A stretch of 64,000 nt of DNA, taken from Bacteroidales bacterium (GTDB lineage: Bacteria > Bacteroidota > Bacteroidia > Bacteroidales > GCA-2711565). Below are positions 61,594-64,000 of this stretch, piece by piece; positions within the stretch are counted from its first letter, which is position 1, and each line of letters opens with the position of its first letter. The position numbers were made by a program, and so were the translations under genes. Below the pieces are notes generated by a model that did not search any database, had not been told where the DNA came from, and worked only from the letters and a program-made list of their open reading frames with translations. The DNA is taken from positions 1 to 64,000 of the forward strand of contig JANQLW010000039.1 in assembly GCA_028280405.1 (NCBI GenBank), written 5' to 3'.

Positions 61594-62136
61594 ATGAATT
61601 ATTTTAATAAGCGAAAAGTTGTAATCCTTATAATATCGGTATTACTGGCTGTAAATATTGCAACCATCAGCACAATTGTTTACCATACCTATTATAGGCC
61701 ACAACACAAATCCAAATACTGGAAAGAGCGGAGAGAGTCATTTAATAAGTTTTGGCAGGATTTGCAATTAACAGAAGGACAGGAAAAAGTATACAAAGAC
61801 TCCTATAATCTGTTTCTGGAAAAAACCAGGGAGGTACAAAACAAACAGTATCTCGTACGTGTAAAAATGATGGATGAGATGTCTAAACCGGAAGTCGATA
61901 CGATCAAATTGGAATCATTAGCTGAACAATCCGGAGAACTTCATAAGGAATTAAAAATGATTATTAACAGGCATGTCCTCAGAATAAAAGGTGTGAGTAA
62001 TGATAAACAATATAAGATGATGGAGAAAGTGTTCAGGCATTATATTGAAAGAGATAATCCCAAAGAAAAGTATAAGAGATATAGAAAATACAGAAATAGA
62101 GGGAAAAGCGATTCGACCCGGTTTCGTAAAGAATAA
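61594..62136 (+). CDS. membrane-anchored CnrX/ZraP-like periplasmic sensor
   Basis: A 180-residue protein with an N-terminal membrane anchor (VVILIISVLLAVNIATISTI) and an all-helical periplasmic domain (FWQDLQLTEGQEKVYKDSYN, then LHKELKMIINRHVLRIKGVS). The LT.GQ motif and the E/H-rich helices fit the heavy-metal sensor branch of the Spy/CpxP family. It starts 6 bases after the anti-sigma gene and could relay a metal or misfolding signal to it. Very basic C-terminal tail (YKRYRKYRNRGK). Confidence 0.75.
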   Translation: MNYFNKRKVVILIISVLLAVNIATISTIVYHTYYRPQHKSKYWKERRESFNKFWQDLQLTEGQEKVYKDSYNLFLEKTREVQNKQYLVRVKMMDEMSKPEVDTIKLESLAEQSGELHKELKMIINRHVLRIKGVSNDKQYKMMEKVFRHYIERDNPKEKYKRYRKYRNRGKSDSTRFRKE

Positions 62137-62195
62137 AAGAGAATGTTAATCGATTACACATATATAAATAATTATCAATTTAAAATTTTAGGAAG

Positions 62196-62750
62196 ATGAA
62201 AAGAATAAATATAGTTACATGCACAGCATTTTCTCTACTGCTTATTTTACTAAGTGGAAATGTAATTGGACAAGAGAAAGTAATCGTAAAAGAAGTTAAG
62301 TCGGAAGATGTAAACTTTGCTGGAAAGAAAATGGTTGACTATTATAAGTTTAATGGTAATAACCGTATGATCTGGAGAGAAAAAAGAATGCAAAGATGTC
62401 GGGAATTTTTAGACCTGACCGACGAGCAAAAAGAAAAGATGAAAGCAATTAAGCTGGAAACAGCCCAAAAACTTTTACCTATAAAAAATGAAATTAAAGA
62501 AAAGAGAGCCAGATTGCATACTTTATCTACAGCTGAAAAAGCAAATATGAAAGACATCAATAAGGTGATTGATAATATAACTAAGCTTGTAGGGAAACAA
62601 ATGAAAGTAAATGCTGCATGCAGGCAGCAGATGCGTTCATTACTTACTGACGAACAAAGAATAAAGTTCGATACTATGAAAGGAAAATGGAAAAGAGGAG
62701 TTACCCGTATGAAGGCAAAGGCATATGGGAAAGCTCGTAAGTTTAGATAG
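62196..62750 (+). CDS. Spy/CpxP-like periplasmic protein
   Basis: A 184-residue exported protein: signal peptide (TAFSLLLILLSGNVIGQ), then two LTxxQ motifs (LDLTDEQKEKMKAIK and SLLTDEQRIKFDTMK) separated by long helices, the hallmark of Spy/CpxP chaperone-like proteins. The ends are strongly basic. Last gene of the stress operon; probably a target as well as a feedback component. Confidence 0.82.
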   Translation: MKRINIVTCTAFSLLLILLSGNVIGQEKVIVKEVKSEDVNFAGKKMVDYYKFNGNNRMIWREKRMQRCREFLDLTDEQKEKMKAIKLETAQKLLPIKNEIKEKRARLHTLSTAEKANMKDINKVIDNITKLVGKQMKVNAACRQQMRSLLTDEQRIKFDTMKGKWKRGVTRMKAKAYGKARKFR

Positions 62751-62773
62751 GTGATTTAATTCGATTTGATTGG

Positions 62774-62810
62774 AAAGTGATTCGCCCATTGGCGGATCGC
62801 TTTTTTTATA
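62774..62810 (+). terminator. terminator of the stress operon
   Basis: AAAGTGATTCGCC and GGCGGATCGCTTT pair with two mismatches or wobbles around CATT, followed by a T run. Confidence 0.8.
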
Positions 62811-62872
62811 GGGATGATTACGTATTTAATTTTTATGTGATTTTACAAATAGAATCACCATCCTCCTGATGA

Positions 62873-62880
62873 TAAATTTG
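62873..62880 (+). promoter_or_regulatory. Bacteroidota -7 element of the 89-residue protein gene
   Basis: TAAATTTG, 56 bases before the ATG at 62937. Confidence 0.45.
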
Positions 62881-62936
62881 ACTAAGTTTCAATTTACGGG
62901 AAACTAAAAATCAATTTATTCATCAAAACACATATT

Positions 62937-63206
62937 ATGGCAAACAGTGCTCATTACATAAATATTAGTCCGGCAGTATATAATTGCCTGACTACTAAAT
63001 TGGCTAAAGCCGGGATTCATATTCACGGTGATTCTGGTCACGTAGCTAAATCCGGAGTATCATTAGATTATGATTATAATTCCAAAGCTGAAACGCTTAA
63101 TATTACAAATGTAAAAGTGGGCTTCCCTGCAAGTTGGGCCGGTTATAATCCGGATAAGGTAATTACTGCTATTACAAATGCAGTACATGACTGTGGAGGC
63201 AAGTAA
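62937..63206 (+). CDS. small hypothetical protein
   Basis: An 89-residue cytoplasmic-looking protein with no signal peptide. It contains HIHGDSGHVAKSGVSLDYDY, a His/Asp/Gly-rich segment that could bind a metal, then a strand-helix end (LNITNVKVGFPASWAGYNPD, then ITNAVHDCGGK). It is a monocistronic unit with its own -7 element and terminator, so it is very likely a real gene. No family recognised. Confidence 0.7.
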   Translation: MANSAHYINISPAVYNCLTTKLAKAGIHIHGDSGHVAKSGVSLDYDYNSKAETLNITNVKVGFPASWAGYNPDKVITAITNAVHDCGGK

Positions 63207-63231
63207 ACTCCCGCCAATAGTAGTCCCCTTG

Positions 63232-63257
63232 AAGGCATGGTTTTTTAATCATGCCTT
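63232..63257. terminator. bidirectional terminator
   Basis: AAGGCATG (63232-63239) and CATGCCTT (63250-63257) with a T run in the loop; it contains the stop codon of the minus-strand glycosyltransferase. Confidence 0.65.
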
Positions 63258-64000
63258 TATTGTTTTATAAAAAATTTGTTCGTATTCATTTACCATCTTA
63301 GCCCAGGAATAATTTTGGAGAGTATAATCTTTTGCTTTTTTCCCAAAATTCGAGGCTGAAATTCTATCTTTTAAAGATTCAATTTTTTCTTTCCATTCCT
63401 GAACGTTCTCAGGTTGAATTAGTAAGCCATTTTTTTGATCAATAATTGCATCTGTAATCCCTTCAATACCGGAAGCAATAACGGGAGTTTCTGTTATTGC
63501 AGCTTCCAGGGCTACCAAGCCAAAACCTTCAGTATCTCCATATACTTTAATGTTTGGCATTACAAAAATATCTGCGTACTTCAAAATCTGTTTTAGCTCA
63601 TGATAAGGAACTTTCCCGAGATGAAAAACACGGGATTTGTTCTCAGGCTTTTTCAACTCTTTCACAATGTTATTATAATCTGAAGGATAACCTAAAAAGA
63701 GGAAAAGCTGTTTCTTGATCTTATTTGGTAGTATGCAAAAGAATAATGATAAAAGAACATTCGTTCTTTGTTTAGGCCCGACCATTAAATAAACATATTC
63801 CCTATCTAAAACAGGCATAATATTTTTGATAAACCATGAAAATCCTTTCCGCTCAACACTTCGTCCTAATGAAACCAAAATCTTCTTAGCTGTTAAATCG
63901 ATTCCTAGTTTATATTCCAGATAAAATTTAAAATCATCTTTCTGTTTAATTTTGCCCAGGTCATGGTCAATCCCATTTTTGATAACACTGACCTTGGATT
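63249..64000 (-). CDS. GT4 family glycosyltransferase (partial, 5' end outside window)
   Basis: The C-terminal 250 residues of a GT-B glycosyltransferase. The tracked ORF begins at a TTG, but the frame is open to the window edge (KVSVIKNGIDHDLG, then LGIDLTAKKILVSLGRSVER), so the gene starts outside. Donor-site motifs: VIKNGID, then SLGRSVERKGFSWFIKNI and the acidic E-x7-E segment YGDTEGFGLVALEAAITETP. It probably builds a cell-surface polysaccharide or glycolipid; the sugar is unknown. Confidence 0.85.
   Translation of the reverse strand, partial: SKVSVIKNGIDHDLGKIKQKDDFKFYLEYKLGIDLTAKKILVSLGRSVERKGFSWFIKNIMPVLDREYVYLMVGPKQRTNVLLSLFFCILPNKIKKQLFLFLGYPSDYNNIVKELKKPENKSRVFHLGKVPYHELKQILKYADIFVMPNIKVYGDTEGFGLVALEAAITETPVIASGIEGITDAIIDQKNGLLIQPENVQEWKEKIESLKDRISASNFGKKAKDYTLQNYSWAKMVNEYEQIFYKTIKA

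Overview
The window is AT-rich DNA from a member of the Bacteroidota, most likely an anaerobic or microaerophilic lineage near the Bacteroidales/Marinilabiliales. Evidence: many start regions carry the Bacteroidota -7 element TAnnTTTG instead of a Shine-Dalgarno sequence; there is a type IX secretion sorting domain, a GldA-type ABC ATPase, a two-gene glycine-lipid synthase pair, and a dcw cluster in the Bacteroidota order. The tungsten-type aldehyde oxidoreductase and the decarboxylase-type carboxyltransferase/biotin carrier pair point to anaerobic metabolism. The standard genetic code is used. I found no rRNA, tRNA or CRISPR array.

Layout. 0-4.5 kb: a small membrane protein gene (DUF6132-like) interrupted by one in-frame TGA exactly where the family has a conserved Cys, with a hairpin just downstream (candidate selenoprotein), a small zinc-ribbon-like ORF, and a LytS-type histidine kinase followed by a LuxR-type response regulator whose phospho-acceptor Asp is Asn. 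4.7-15.9 kb: an accessory operon of ECF sigma factor, anti-sigma factor, secreted transglutaminase-like protein, DUF4384-like protein, LPP20-like protein, secreted caspase, barrel-like protein and a giant repeat lipoprotein, then a small membrane protein. 15.9-18.1 kb: strong hairpins, a decayed ORF and a HipB-HipS-HipT tripartite toxin-antitoxin locus with repeated operators. 18.2-23.3 kb: YjbR protein, carboxyltransferase plus biotin carrier, EngB and glycine-lipid synthases, with palindromic repeats between them.

23.6-39.5 kb is the division and cell wall cluster mraZ-rsmH-ftsL-ftsI-murE-mraY-murD-ftsW-murG-murC-ftsQ-ftsA-ftsZ followed by yqeY, preceded by three 10-bp-spaced MraZ boxes. 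39.7-42.3 kb is a small islet bounded by direct repeats of the tsf 3' end and terminator; it holds two secreted-protein genes and one frameshifted lipoprotein pseudogene. 42.3-45.1 kb is the ribosomal operon rplM-rpsI-rpsB-tsf (minus strand). 45.3-52.8 kb carries gldA, metK behind a SAM-II-like pseudoknot, a secreted C1 peptidase, RidA, a ModE-like regulator, PpnP and the remnant of an FtsX-type permease.

53-56.4 kb holds a tungsten/molybdenum aldehyde ferredoxin oxidoreductase with ThiF-like and ThiS/MoaD-like genes, which probably make or sulfurate its pterin cofactor; a MITE-like element lies in their shared upstream region. 56.4-64 kb: folC, nhaD, an AraC/GyrI regulator flanked by short direct repeats, a second ECF sigma/anti-sigma operon with two periplasmic CnrX/Spy-like proteins (envelope or metal stress), an unrecognised 89-residue protein and the C-terminal part of a GT4 glycosyltransferase.

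All names are from reading motifs by eye; no database search was possible.
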